DNA from: Polytrichum commune
Taxonomy: Eukaryota; Streptophyta; Polytrichopsida; Polytrichales; Polytrichaceae
DNA: 64,000 nt
Assembly: GCA_950295325.1 (NCBI GenBank)
Contig: OX485807.1
Span: 51,140,796-51,204,795, forward strand
Reading direction: 5' to 3'
A program made the translations under genes and the position numbers. The notes under the pieces are model-generated. The model was not told the origin of the DNA, ran no database searches, and saw only the letters and a program-made list of their open reading frames with translations. Of the stretch, positions 52,559-63,894 are shown piece after piece. Position 1 is the stretch's first letter. Every line of letters starts with the position of its first letter.

Positions 52559-55500
52559 ATGGCAACTAGGTACGTAGTGATCGTCCCACGCTTGCCAGTT
52601 TAGTCTTGAACCTTGTGATGCACATTTACTGTTCTTTGATGTTAAGAGGAACATAACCTCTACGATGGTGGCTTACGTGATGATACTCATGGTGCAGGGC
52701 GGACCAAGTGGCGGAACCCAAACACACAATTTTTTTGAGTCACAGTGGTGCTCAGAAGGACTTTGTTGAGCAACTCTGCGTTGATCTTGAGAGGGTGTCG
52801 TACAACCCCTTCTTTGATAGAAGGCCTGCGAGCTTGGAAAAGGGCGCCACTTTTCCAGGCCCCCTTTTTGATGCCATTGAAAAATGTCGGTTGTTTGTTG
52901 TTGTGCTGTTCGAAGAACTTTTTACTAGCACAAAATGGCCAATGATGGAGCTCGCTGCAGCTGTAGCAGCCCAGAGTGAAAACCCCAACCTCAAGTTACT
53001 CCCTCTCTTTTTCAAAATTTCTGTTCCAGAATTCAAGGCGGAGGAGAGGCGTGCCAATTGGTTTGAACGTTGGACGGATTGGGCGACCGAGACTTCGAGA
53101 ATCGATGTAACGAAGTGGAAGGAAGCTTTGCAGGTGGTGGAGGTATGGAATGGCATCCAGTTTACGGTGGGCATGGGCGAAGTCGCGTACAGGAAGCTCA
53201 TTGTTGAAACTGTTTGCAGAATTTGCCCGAACATCGTGTTTGATGTTCCTCGTGTCGTCGGGAGGGAAAGATTTTGCCAGGTATTTATGCATCTTCTGCG
53301 CATGCTAGACTCCTCTTACATGGAAGTGACACACCGCAAGTATACATCATCCCGTTATAGCAAAAATAGGATGTTGTCTAGAATAAGCTAAACTTGTGGC
53401 TTTTTGGTTTTCCTACCTCAAGGTTTGGTCTTTTCTCTCCTGGTTTCCTTATGTCAAAAGTGAGATTGTAGGACACATACTATTCAACAATTTTCTTGAG
53501 TCTTTCCGTTGCCTCTAGAGATGTAGCACAAACTCAAGGGAAGGATCTACTCTGAGGAACTGATATGGTCACGCAGTGGGGATGTCATGCATGGAAGGTG
53601 GCTCCTTCCCAAGCAGATAGATTAATTTGGATAGTCCTTGGTGAAAGTGCTCGCCACCATTTGCCTCTTGCCGCATATGTGATTTGTTTTCTATTTCATT
53701 GTAGTAGTTTGAATGTTTCTTTTTGATAGCATTGTATTGAGAATGTCACTTTTAGAAGCTTTGGATGACTATCTCCCCTGATTCCTAGTCTATGGATTAA
53801 CTGGGCCAGTTACCGTTATTTATAAAAGTTTTAAATATCTATCTCTCTTATTCTCATTATTGGTTTACTGTAAGTGTTGTTTGAGCATCGATACTTACAA
53901 GGATAGCATGCTCTTATAAGCAACTTACGCTTTTGTCACTATTGAGATTACAACTTGAAATTGTCGGAAATGAACCAACTACAGAAAGACGTTCATTGCT
54001 TATTCCATGATGCATTTGGCAATCTGTGTTGTTGCATGCCTGGTTATGGTAGGAGATGGTAACCAGAGCATTGTGAGCATTCTACTAGAATTCCTTAGAA
54101 TCAAAGACAAAAGTCATCGATCTGCCTAGTATCTTCTTGAAACCATGAGGAGCATCCAATCCTGGGACATAGCTGACCGGTGTTTGACAACATGTGGTCT
54201 CTGACAGATTGTTTCTGATAAGTTTGATGAACTTAAACGTCAAACCCAATGGGGCCTCGAAGCTCCTCATATTGGTTTGTTTGGCATGGGAGGTCTTGGG
54301 AAGACAACTTTATGTAAGGTCATGTGCAACCATTACTTTGCGGAATTTGGAGGAAATGTCATTCACATCGACCCGAACTTGAATACCACTGTGGACCATC
54401 AAAAAAGGGTGATTGAGAAATTAACCGGAGCAACTCAAACAATTATTGATCCCGATGAGGTGAGAAATGACTTGAGGTTTTATTAACAAAGCCACTCCTA
54501 GGGTAAGGAGGAATTTATGATTTTGAGCGCCTTCTGATTTTTCTCCATAGATTCTGGTTTGTAAAGAAGGCCTAGATTGCATTATTGTTATCAAGGTACG
54601 GCTTACCAATGAAATACCTAATAGTGGGATTTGGGGATTGGGATAAATGAGAATCTGAAGTGGCAAAAGATGATATTTCTTACTCGTAAGGAAGGTTATG
54701 TGAAGATGACCCCATATTCTTAGAGAGGCGAACTTGAAGTATAGTGTCACATGAAGCACAACTAACAATGACCACTTCAAATTTTCTTAGGGACATCTGC
54801 GGCTGAAAAATATCCTCTCCATGCACAAGGTTTTTCTTGCTCTGGACAATGTGACAGATGCTCCGGAAATTTTGGAGGAAGTGCGGTGGTATTTATCGGT
54901 CTCCTATGGCGAGGGAAGTATGATATTGGTAACCTCACGCAGTCTTGAAGTTCTTCTTTCTGAGCTCCAAATTGGAAAAAACCATTGCTTGGAGGTCCCA
55001 GATCTAAATGAAACGGAGGCAATTTCTTTATTCCTTCAAGCAGCTCCATCAAACAAGCATGTGGAATTGTCTTCTTATAGTGGTGATGAGCAACTCCGAG
55101 TTGTGGAGGGTGTTCACAGGGCACTTTTCCCAAGGACATTAAGATCAGGTGAACAATTTCACCCATTGGCACTCAAGACACTTGCGTCTAGATTGGGTAA
55201 ACTCATTGATAAACCAGAGCAATGGCGGAAGACCCTAGCAAATTTGGATTTGAAATATACCCAACACAAGGATCACCCTATCTTCTCAATCTTGGGATCC
55301 TCCTTTGAGATGTTACCAGAGGAAGAGAAACTCATCTTTATGGATGTAGCCCTTTTCAAGCCATCTTGTGCGATTGTCAAGGAGGATATTTGCAAATGGT
55401 TAAGCCTTGTGCACCGGTTGCCATACGAAGACATTGAAGAACATGTGAGTTCTACCAATGAAGTTTGAAACAGAGAATTTGTGGTTCAATTGATTTTGAG

Positions 55501-57211
55501 CATGTCCTGAAATGGATGGACTTGAATAGTGTATGTTTTTCTGGTTGTGCAGCTCAGCAGTTTAAGAACAAAGTCCCTCTTAGAAGAGGGTTCAGGCATT
55601 GAAGAGACAAAGCCCATAAATATGGATGAAGGTGCAAGCATATCTATTGGAGGCCTGCAAGAGATGGATATGTACTCAGGCTCTGAGGTTGTGGTGCATG
55701 ACTTGTATGTTGAGTTTGCAAAGCTGGAGTGTAAGGGGGGTTCTCTTAACAATATTCAGTGTTTTGCTCATGAAGACTGCAATGATGTCCCACGTCAAAT
55801 GCAAGGATTTCCATCAGGTCCATGTTGGTCTTTGAAGAGGATTTCCCTTATTTGCGGGAGGTTGCAGAGTCTGAGTGAATGCAGGATTGGTGAATATTAC
55901 AAGAATGTGGTGGTGTTGAAGTTGGAATACCTTATAGCACTGATGGACTTGAACATGGAGGGTATGATTTGTTTGGCCAGCGTCGACATTTTGTGTTGCT
56001 ATGAGCTCCGTAACATACATGGATTGCATACACTAAAGAGGTTGGCATGGTTACGAGTGGCAAGGTGTGAGAAGTTGGAAGTTCTTCCCAATCTGCAAGA
56101 TTTACATGTATTGAAGCATGTTGAGGTCAGAAATACAAGCACAGAACTATGTCCAATCATCTCCAACTGCCCACAGTTGCATGAGCTAAGATTGAGCAGT
56201 CACTACGTTGTCAAAGATCTCTCCAATATTCAAGCATTGGAAGCCCTACGAAAGGTGATGATCGAGTGGTGTCCTAAACTTTGTACATTGCCAATACTCC
56301 AAGATTTTTCGCGGCTGCATGAGTTGTATGTATTGGACTGTCCTGAACTTGGTGGAGTGATGGAGATTGGGGGTCTGGTAGCTTTGAGAAAGCTACATTT
56401 AAGATGGATCCACATAATAGAGTTGGGTGGTGTTGGCTTGATGAGAGACTTGTGCCATCTCATATGTGAGCATTGTCCCGTTCTACATAAGTTATCTGAC
56501 AAGATTGGTGCATTGACAAAATTAACGTTGTTAAGGTTATCAAAGTGTCCTAAACTTGATGGGGTGTTGGCAGTGGGAAGCCTACTAGCTCTTGAGAAGC
56601 TGCATTTGACGGACATTGCAATCACAGAGTTAAATGGGGTTGGCAAGTTGAGATGCTTGTGCGAACTTGTTTGGTGTACAGATCCCATCCGAATCCCCAA
56701 ATTGAGATGTCAGCTGTCGGATGTGGGTGGATTGACAAAATTGACAAAATTGCAACAATTATGCATACTAGCCTATTGTAAGAGCTTCAGGTTTGTAGAT
56801 TTTAGACCTTTGCAACGCATCAGGAACTTTCTACAAGGTGAGGTGCATTGCGACATTGGTGATGTGAATCATGTGATGGAAATTTTGACACAACAGGCTA
56901 TGGTCGTTGTCGATGATACACAACAGGCTATGCTTGTTGCAGTTGAAAGAAGAATGTTGTCTTTTCTGAATCAGATGGTGCAATGCGCATTGGATGTGGT
57001 TGAAGAAACTGAACTTGGCAATGACATCATTGTTAATGCCAATAAGATTCCACATGTGACTGTCAGGGACGTGGAATTCCAAACAACACTACGGTTCTTC
57101 TATGGAGTTAGTCTCGACCATGTGAATAAGTGCGTCGCAGGCATAGGAAGTCCCATGAGGATTGTTTCCTTTACAAAAACATTTTCCAAGGCCCAGGTAA
57201 ACCTGACCTGA
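52559..57211 (+). CDS. TNL receptor D (TIR-NB-ARC-LRR), one LRR frameshift
   Basis: D is the best-preserved copy. My exon model is 52559-52569, 52698-53280, 54208-54459, 54791-55444 and 55553-57211, giving about 1052 residues. ATG-GCA-ACT-AG joined to the TIR exon reads MATRADQVAEPKHTIF. All splice sites are canonical and all later junctions are phase 0. The TIR, P-loop, kinase-2 and VHD motifs are intact. The LRR frame is lost at 57175-57179, where an A run has five bases in place of the six in B. The remaining LRR (to 58461) is open in the next frame. If that base were an assembly error, D would be a complete receptor. Confidence 0.85.
52698..53280 (+). CDS. Gene D exon: TIR domain
   Basis: The exon follows GGTGCAG and ends in phase 0 at TGCCAG|GTATTT. 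It reads HTIFLSHSGAQKDFVEQL, FFDRRPASLEKGATFPG, LFVVVLFEELF and TKWPMMELAAAVAAQ. The catalytic-type Glu is present. The SE usual after the VLVL strand is FE here (VVVLFEELF). The 3' half is the FKAEERRANW version shared with A. Confidence 0.9.
54208..54459 (+). CDS. Gene D exon: P-loop part of NB-ARC
   Basis: This 84-codon exon begins IVSDKFDELKRQTQWG, and like B lacks the PNVKREL segment. GLFGMGGLGKTTLCK is intact. It ends at GATGAG|GTGAGA in phase 0. Confidence 0.9.
54791..55444 (+). CDS. Gene D exon: NB-ARC core
   Basis: All 218 codons are open. KVFLALDNVTDAPEI, GSMILVTSRSLEVL, CLEVPDLNETEAISLFLQ, FHPLALKTLASRL and LIFMDVALFKPS occur in the expected order. The donor is GAACAT|GTGAGT. Confidence 0.9.
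55553..57211 (+). CDS. Gene D exon: MHD-like motif and LRR, first part
   Basis: The exon begins LSSLRTKSLLEEG after TTGTGCAG. SEVVVHDLYVEFAK is the MHD equivalent. LRRs follow, such as LAWLRVARCEKLEVLP and LTLLRLSKCPKLDGVL. The B-type second TQQAM segment is present (DDTQQAMLVAVERR). The frame is lost at the short A run (57175-57179) and ends at 57211. Confidence 0.85.
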   Translation, partial: LSSLRTKSLLEEGSGIEETKPINMDEGASISIGGLQEMDMYSGSEVVVHDLYVEFAKLECKGGSLNNIQCFAHEDCNDVPRQMQGFPSGPCWSLKRISLICGRLQSLSECRIGEYYKNVVVLKLEYLIALMDLNMEGMICLASVDILCCYELRNIHGLHTLKRLAWLRVARCEKLEVLPNLQDLHVLKHVEVRNTSTELCPIISNCPQLHELRLSSHYVVKDLSNIQALEALRKVMIEWCPKLCTLPILQDFSRLHELYVLDCPELGGVMEIGGLVALRKLHLRWIHIIELGGVGLMRDLCHLICEHCPVLHKLSDKIGALTKLTLLRLSKCPKLDGVLAVGSLLALEKLHLTDIAITELNGVGKLRCLCELVWCTDPIRIPKLRCQLSDVGGLTKLTKLQQLCILAYCKSFRFVDFRPLQRIRNFLQGEVHCDIGDVNHVMEILTQQAMVVVDDTQQAMLVAVERRMLSFLNQMVQCALDVVEETELGNDIIVNANKIPHVTVRDVEFQTTLRFFYGVSLDHVNKCVAGIGSPMRIVSFTKTFSKAQVNLT

Positions 57212-58461
57212 GTACAACTCATTTCAGGAACATTGCTGAATTGTATTTGGATGACCTTGAGATTGGGCATTTGCAACTCATTGGGACGAAAAGTTTGTCA
57301 AAATTATACATCCGTAGATGCAAGAGATTGGTGAGGCCAGTTACACTTGAGGCCATGATGGCATTGGAAGACGTCGAAATGGAAGAGTGTGAATATTTGG
57401 ATGATAATTGTATTGCTCTTAGGATTCGAGATTGCGCACAGCTTCGGAAGGTCACAGTTATGGAATGCAACAAGCCGAGGACTATAGTTGTTTCTAAATT
57501 TGGGAGTAGTCATGACTCTCAGAACCTGCCTATTGAAGACATCTCCAACGTTCAAGCGACAAGTCCTTGGGTGAGTATTGGGTGGTGTGACAATATCCTC
57601 GATGTTGATTCTTATGGAAGGAAAATTGGGTTGTTGATCTTTAAGTTGTATATTGTGGGCGTTGTTCCTGAACCTAAAAGGGGTGTGATGGAAACTATGA
57701 CACGATATATTGATTCCATTGGCATTACAAATGATCCAAGCCAATTACGTTGTTGGACATGTGTAGTATTGCAAAGTACATCTACTTTGCCAGAAGAAGA
57801 TTTTATGAATAAATTCGATGCTATTCTAGGGGGGTCTTCTATTCCCAATATTACTATGAAATTTGCGAAGCAAGAATTTGAAACAACACTATGTTTCTTC
57901 TATGGAGTACTTTGTGAGCAAGTCCTGCAATTCCTCCCTGACAATTGGAGGCCCATAAGAGTTGTCTCCTTCACAGGGGACAAGTTTCAAATCCTAAACC
58001 AAGAGGATGTGAATTTGCAACTTGGCGGGATCACCACACTTTGCTTAAATGGCATGGAGTTTGACAATGTGCTCCAAAGATTAGAATGTGTAACTAGATT
58101 TTATATCTGGAATGTAACATCAAGACCCATCTACTTGAATATCATGATGGCATTGGAATACGTAAAGTTGGTGAATGTAGTATTCAAAGGGGGTGGCCCA
58201 GCACTATTGATTGAACATTGCCCACGACTTCGAGAGGTGGTACTTGAAAAATGCGTCAATGTGGTCTTCGTGTGGAATAGGGCCAGTGAGTGCCTGCAGA
58301 AGCTATTTATTAAAGATTGTCCAGATCTTCTTGACTTTTGTGATGATGACCCATGGGGATTTTACCCCAAGCTTGAAGTGCAAGTCATAAATTGTCCACT
58401 GTGGCATCGTTCTATTGAGCAAAGACAGAGATCACTACTTTACAAATGGGAGGCGCTTTGA
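57180..58461 (+). pseudogene. Gene D LRR, continuation in the next frame
   Basis: From about 57180 the LRR continues (NIFQGPGKPDLSTTHFRN, LSKLYIRRCKRLVRP, ITTLCLNGMEFDN, LQKLFIKDCPDLLDFCDDD) and ends with CPLWHRSIEQRQRSLLYKW at TGA 58459-58461. It is uninterrupted for about 427 codons. This low level of decay suggests that the frameshift is recent or is a base-calling error in a homopolymer. Confidence 0.8.
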
Positions 58462-59014
58462 TACCGCTCCCGCGCATTATGGAAATGGATTTATTTTCAA
58501 GGCTGGATATAGTAACACGAAAGCATATCCAGCCACTCAAACTGCAAGCTATATTGTCATTGAAACGTGTGAAGCTGGCAGAGTGTAGTCTGCAAGGTAT
58601 TGGCCTGCACACCAGAGAGATCGCAAATGCCTGCTGTCAAAATTTTGTTGTGTGTATTTCGTAGCGGAGACAGATATGATGGCTTGAAGAAGTTGTTCAT
58701 TGAGGATTCTCTAAACATGCATCAAATGATTGAATGTTATTATAACCTTCCATATCTCCCCAGTCTTGAGGAATCACTATGTCAAACCCTGTCCAAAAGT
58801 GAAGACAAATTTTGCTCACTCCCTTCAAGAACTAGAGGATCTACATTGGATAAAACTGCCTGGCCCTGACCTCATGTCGCATCCAGATAATGCTATGTCA
58901 AGATTGACAGAGGTTACCTTTTGCAATTGTTCTACAACGTCTTATGCTTCCAACATTGACCGAGTTTCCTGGTTAGAGGAGGTCGATATCCTGCAAGGTA
59001 CCGCACGATTATGA
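58446..59014 (+). pseudogene. LRR-like tail downstream of D
   Basis: Three consecutive frames carry LRR-like text: LFSRLDIVTRKHIQPLKL and LAECSLQGIGLHTREIA (58446-58664), YDGLKKLFIEDSLNMHQMIE (about 58674-58790) and LQELEDLHWIKLPGPDL plus SRLTEVTFCNCSTTSYAS (about 58830-59014). Either frameshifts have accumulated or small introns separate them. A donor-like GCAAG|GTACCG lies near 58996. Colinear copies follow B, with an insert, and C, truncated. Confidence 0.6.
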
Positions 59015-61195
59015 GGAAGATTGAAGGGTTGGAAGGACTAGATTCCTCCATCTCTTAAAATTTAAGAAAAGAAAGGTCAATGAATGACAGTATTCAGACT
59101 GTTACGAGGAGGTAAAGGCCAGCCCATGTCTCCATCCAGTGCACCCCAGCAAGGATCTGACAAAGGTATGGAGTTCATTAATCACCCTTGCAGGATTCTA
59201 GGCAACCCTGTAAGGTTTCTAATAGGGTGCAACTTGGCAAATCAATATGAAACTCCTTGTGTTAGAGTGCATTTCAAAATCCTCACAAGAGTCAATTTGG
59301 TTGTGATATTTACAGTTGGGGCTCTGAGCGTAGTTCTATGCAGTCTTTGCCTTCAGGAAGGCCAATCCAACAGATGAAATTAAGCTGGACATTGTTTCTC
59401 AACTTGTTGTCAATTATTACGATCTAGGTCGTGTTTCTCTTTTGTTGTAAAGAATCCCATGAGTTTTGCGGACAAGGAGCTAACATGAACTTGACATGAT
59501 GTAGTGACTATTGGACCGAACTGGTTTCGGAAGCTCTTATTGTGCATGGATGTTGAAGATGTCAAATTGGCTCTAATAGATGCAATTGTGCCCAACAACC
59601 AATGCAACAGCTCTATCTCTGGAGAATGTAGCCCATGCTTCCCTCATCATCGTGTTCAACCAGGAGCAAATAAAATGGTGGATTGGTTGTTGTTTCCGCC
59701 CCCAACGCTACTTGGTGAGTTATCTAATCTTGGATATCATGGTTCTCTCACCTTGGCTGTGTCTAGCACTTGTTGTCCGTGCCTGCTGCTCAATCTTGGT
59801 ATAATTTCCGAAGTTGCGGAGGGTGCTATGGTGCTATTCAAATTAGCTTTGATGAAGTTATATTTCGGACTAATGAACCTGATGCTAATGCCCAAATTGG
59901 GGGATGCTTGGGAAACAATCAAGAACATTCGAACAACTCCCTTTTGTTTTGTGGCGCTCTTCATGTTGGTGATGCACTCATGTGTGGGTCCGCTTGCACT
60001 GTCAGTTGGCAAACTGGAATCACCAACTCAGACAAGTTTTGATGGTTCGCACTTTGTCAGTTTTTATCCTCTATTTATGTTGACCTACTTTGGCTCAACA
60101 AAAGTGATCCATATCTCATCCAAACATGAAGCAACCTTTAACTATTGTTAAAGTTGAATTTGGAAAACTTTGTCTATTTCTTTCCGCATTTTGCTTATAC
60201 CCACATCATCATCTCACTGGCACATGTTGGTCAAACCACATATTTTGGTAGTCTACAATTGGTTTTGCCGTTACATGAAGAAAATGTTATCTACAGGACA
60301 AGTTGAAGAAAGATGGAGGGCGAGTCCCAACCCTTCAATATGTCAAGCTGCGGAGCCCAATCGGAGAAAACCAAACCTCGCTCCTTGGTTCTTCCCATAA
60401 ACCCCTTCGAGAAGGTTATTCATGGAGACATTGGGCACTGATCTCACAGCCCAAGAAGATTCTGGTTAGTCGCCAGTGAATTAGTTTGATGAGTATTGTG
60501 GAAGGAGGCGTCAGTACGGATCCGATGGCAATGAAGAGAACAGAGGAGATCATGGTTTTCAGAAAAGTTGGGTCCAATGTTAAGATCATGGGCACCTATG
60601 GGAAGTGGCCACAAAATTTGATGATTAGGTTCAGACTCTACAGGATAGAATCATGTGAATCTTGAAATGCATTCTCTTTGATTCTGTCCCAGAAAGGTAG
60701 ATAGTGCAATTTACAATCCCCAGAGGTGTCAACATGGTCGTGTTATTTACATTTGTGGCGAGCTAAGCATAGTCTTGTCCAGCCCCAGCAACAGACTGGA
60801 AAGGCAGGTCCAACATACAACAAGAAGCTGAACAATGCATCCTCATCAAGGATGCAATTCTCCTTTGTTGTAGAAATTTCTTGAGAATTTTGTGAACCTG
60901 CTTGTGAAATGCCCACGATGTCATGGTGTGGCTAATAATGGACCGAATCGTGATTTGGTGTGGATGTTGAAGATGTCAACCTGCAACAGGAGACCATAAG
61001 AGTTTGATCAGTCGATTCCTCTGCGTGAGAAATGTGAATTTTTGCAATGCACACGTTCCGATCGTTTCCACTAAGTGATCTTGTTACTCGCAGTTACTCA
61101 TCTTGTCAATGTGTGCATAACTTATCATCTAATCTTTGATCTTTTTCCAGCAATTAGCGTGGGCCATACTAATTGTACTTGAACAATCACCAACA
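59015..61195 (+). repeat. 3' module downstream of D
   Basis: The stretch is colinear with 23676-26158. The longest + frame, 59504-60151 (215 codons), has Cys-rich and hydrophobic parts (VDWLLFPPPTLLGEL, TIKNIRTTPFCFVALF). In B the equivalent is broken by the SINE-like insert. A second reading frame over the same bases gives YGAIQISFDEVIFRTNE, so the true frame, if any, is unclear. Positions 59285-59400 and 60725-60845 are ancient tandem relatives of each other (GTCAA..TGGT.GTG.TATTTACA). No domain is recognised. Confidence 0.5.
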
Positions 61196-61992
61196 GAAGT
61201 GACCAGGAATACTGACCTTCAAAAGACCCCCGCACACAATGCCAAGGGTACTCCATGTGACTTACAAGTTCTCTGAAACGCTCTTCTAAAATTCCTCTGT
61301 TCTAAACAGATGGAGCGGACTCTCCCAAGTACTCTACTCTCTTATCGATAATATTCTGCAAAATCAACTGTTTCCATTTTTTATTGTTGATAGTTTGTTA
61401 AAGCCAGATGACATCACAATTGACAACAAAATTTCAGGCGATTTACAACATCAAACCTCTTGGCTTTGGACAGGCATAACTTAGCACAAGCTGCAAGCTT
61501 TTGATGATGCTGATCACTCCTAAGCAAGGCTTGGCAAGGTGTAATCCCTGGCAAGCATCACAGGCCTGCGAGTTAGTCTTCATCAACGATGAAACCCTAA
61601 AATTTGCAGAGCATGGGTGGTCATGAAGAAGAAACAAGAGAGTGGAGCTTGCTATTCCTGATTATTTGTAACAATTTAACCCTCCATATTACAACGACTG
61701 ATTATAAGATGCACTTCCTGTCGACTGAACTTTCTAGTTAATTCACATCCATACTACAACTACGATGCTTGTAATATAGCTTTTTTTAAGGCCCAATTTG
61801 TCATATAATAGAGGTAATTATTGTGCATAAATGGTGGGACGTACATTTATTTCAAGGTTCCTAGGTGATTAGTTCTTTGGGACATGCAAGGGAACCTTGG
61901 GGAATGTGATAAGTATGGAGGAACCATGGGGAACGTTGGGGGAACGTTGTGAGCATATTTCTTCATTACAAATGCTCTTTCATACTTATGTA
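61196..61992. other. Unique DNA after the D unit
   Basis: Duplication homology ends at about 61195. A minus-strand frame at 61443-61637 reads SQACDACQGLHLAKPCLGVI and could be the C-terminal end of a minus-strand gene, but I do not recognise it and it is only 64 codons long. Nothing else is supported. Confidence 0.4.
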
Positions 61993-62499
61993 CACCCTAA
62001 CCTCTATAATATCACCCCCCTTGATGTCACTCTCTCTCTTATATCCCAAACCCCTAGGGAATGGATGTTCTCAATGTAAATCTCCCTCCTTGTGGTCACA
62101 TTTCCCTCCTATACATCATGGGTTTTGACATTAAAATAATTCACCAAAGAATTCCAACCTCATGCTCACACGCATTACATTGTCATAATTGCAATGTTGA
62201 CTTTGTGTTACTCCATAATATCACACGATACACTAATTCTCTATAATACCTTGTGTCCATGTTAACACTACATACCTCTTCAATATCACATGTCGCCATA
62301 GGCGTTATATTAGGGAGGATAGAGTGTATCTTCATTATGTATACACAATGACATTTTACATTGAAACAAGGCAATTTCTTGAAAAACCTCAATAGCAGGA
62401 CATTTGACGCCCAAATGTCTTATTACCAAGAATACGACATTCAGATGATACAACACTTTCTCGGGCTACCAAACATGTCTTAAAGAAGAGGGAGAGCAC
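61993..62499. mobile_element. Pogo-like non-autonomous relic
   Basis: The left end CACCCTAACCTCTATAATAT resembles the CAGTCTAACC ends of the other pogo-like elements. The right end (CATGTCTTAAAGAAGAGGGAGAGCAC) matches the right end of the element at 49711-51972. TA lies on both sides (61991-61992, 62500-62501). It is about 507 bp with no coding region. Confidence 0.65.
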
Positions 62500-62501
62500 T
62501 A

Positions 62502-63209
62502 ACTCTGAAAGTGGAAGTCATAGATGGCCTATTCTACACTACTATGTGCAATTAGGTTGACCTCACCGTTTCTGAAAATAGGTTGACACTTTACCCAAAA
62601 AAATTACCTTGGCTCAAAACCACATCACAAGAACAGTGATCGGGGAGATTTTTGCGCATAATCGGTTGAGATCCTAGTGTTTGCAAGTCCAACCGGTTAC
62701 ATGTTGACATCCTTCGGTTTTTCTATATTAATTTGAAGTATATATCCATAAATTCCTCTAAAGTCATCTGTAATCCTCCTAAAGTCTTGAACTTCAACCG
62801 GTTATACCTCAAACTCAACCGCTTCATCTGCAACCAACTGCCGGTTCTCCCCGATCATACCAAACGAACTTATAACTTCGTTTATTCATACGCATAGCGA
62901 CCACAGCAGAATCCATCTCTTGTGTACTGTTATTGTGGTAACAAATATCCAAAATAGTGCGGACTGTGGATAAATTAGCTTGGGACGACTGTATTGCACA
63001 TATCAGTGTAGTTCCTTTCACATACTTATGCACATTTCAGACTTGGATGATTTTAGAATCCTTGAATAAGTCACACGTCACGAGAGATACACTGACATTA
63101 TTCTGCTTTCACATGATTCATCAAGACTCCAGATTCCTTTGAGCAAATCAACAAACTGAAAATTGCAAGTAATCATACCACCATTCAATCGAGAGGGTTT
63201 GTGTGGGCC
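62502..63209. other. Unique DNA, no supported gene
   Basis: An AACCGGTTA-rich patch occurs near 62660-62840 (several AACCGGTT/AACCGG strings). A 69-codon minus-strand frame at 62824-63033 (KGTTLICAIQSS, STVRTILDIC) faintly recalls an ankyrin repeat, but this is not enough for a call. Confidence 0.35.
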
Positions 63210-63338
63210 ATGAACAAAGAGTTCAAGTTGTTTACATTGATCATCATAGTCATCATCACAGCAAGTCTAAGCTTTCAATCTGCCGCACTCTCGAAGGCAT
63301 CATCTCTCAAAATTCGAAGCAAACTTCGCGCCAGCTGA
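63210..63338 (+). CDS. Candidate small ORF with signal-peptide-like start
   Basis: The ATG at 63210 opens 42 codons reading MNKEFKLFTLIIIVIITASL, then SFQSAALSKASSL, then KIRSKLRAS and TGA 63336-63338. The N-terminus has a basic start, a hydrophobic core and a small-residue region as in a secretory signal peptide, followed by a basic tail. It could be a small secreted peptide, the first exon of a larger gene or chance. No homologue in the window and no supporting expression signal is visible. Confidence 0.3.
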   Translation: MNKEFKLFTLIIIVIITASLSFQSAALSKASSLKIRSKLRAS

Positions 63339-63894
63339 GGTTAAGGTTTGTCAGCAATCGAGAAACTACAAACAGACTCCTTTTTTCCTGTCTCATCTCA
63401 GGAAATTATTATTCTCCAGGCACTCATTGGTTTCTAAATTTTCTAAGACTGAAAACTAGGTAGGCCAGTGGCAGAGGATGGTATAATACTAGGGAGGGAG
63501 AGAAGAAAAAAAGCGTGGTTTTATTGGAGGTCGGTGGTTGTGCCTGCCTGTTGCTAAATTGCTAATGAATGTGTTGTGGGGCTAGTATAATGATCTCAGG
63601 GTTTGATCTTCAATTTTAATGTCCCGAACTGAAAAACAAACCCATCCCAGAAAGAATCGGAATAGGTATACCTAAAGTGGTAGTGTACAAGGATTTACTG
63701 ACAGACTCGGTATAATTCTTCGATCATGGAACTAACTTAGCTACTTACAGATCTTTGTTTTTGCAACACCGAGGAAACTCTCGGTGCAAAGTGCAACATT
63801 GTCCTTCAAACATGTGGACCTCCTGCTCTCAGGGCCTTTTATGTGTGGAAGCAATGGTCATCTCTCCGGTCCCTGTAATTTGATTACCTGTAAG
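63339..63894. other. Unique DNA, no supported gene
   Basis: I see only short frames and no recognisable element. Confidence 0.4.

Noticed and set aside
9580-58461. Bacterial TIR-NTPase defence system
   Set aside because: Introns with GT..AG sites, plant NB-ARC motifs and LRRs place these genes in a plant genome.
62824-63033. Ankyrin-repeat-like minus-strand frame
   Set aside because: Only one weak repeat-like stretch is present, without the TPLH-type core, so it is not supportable.
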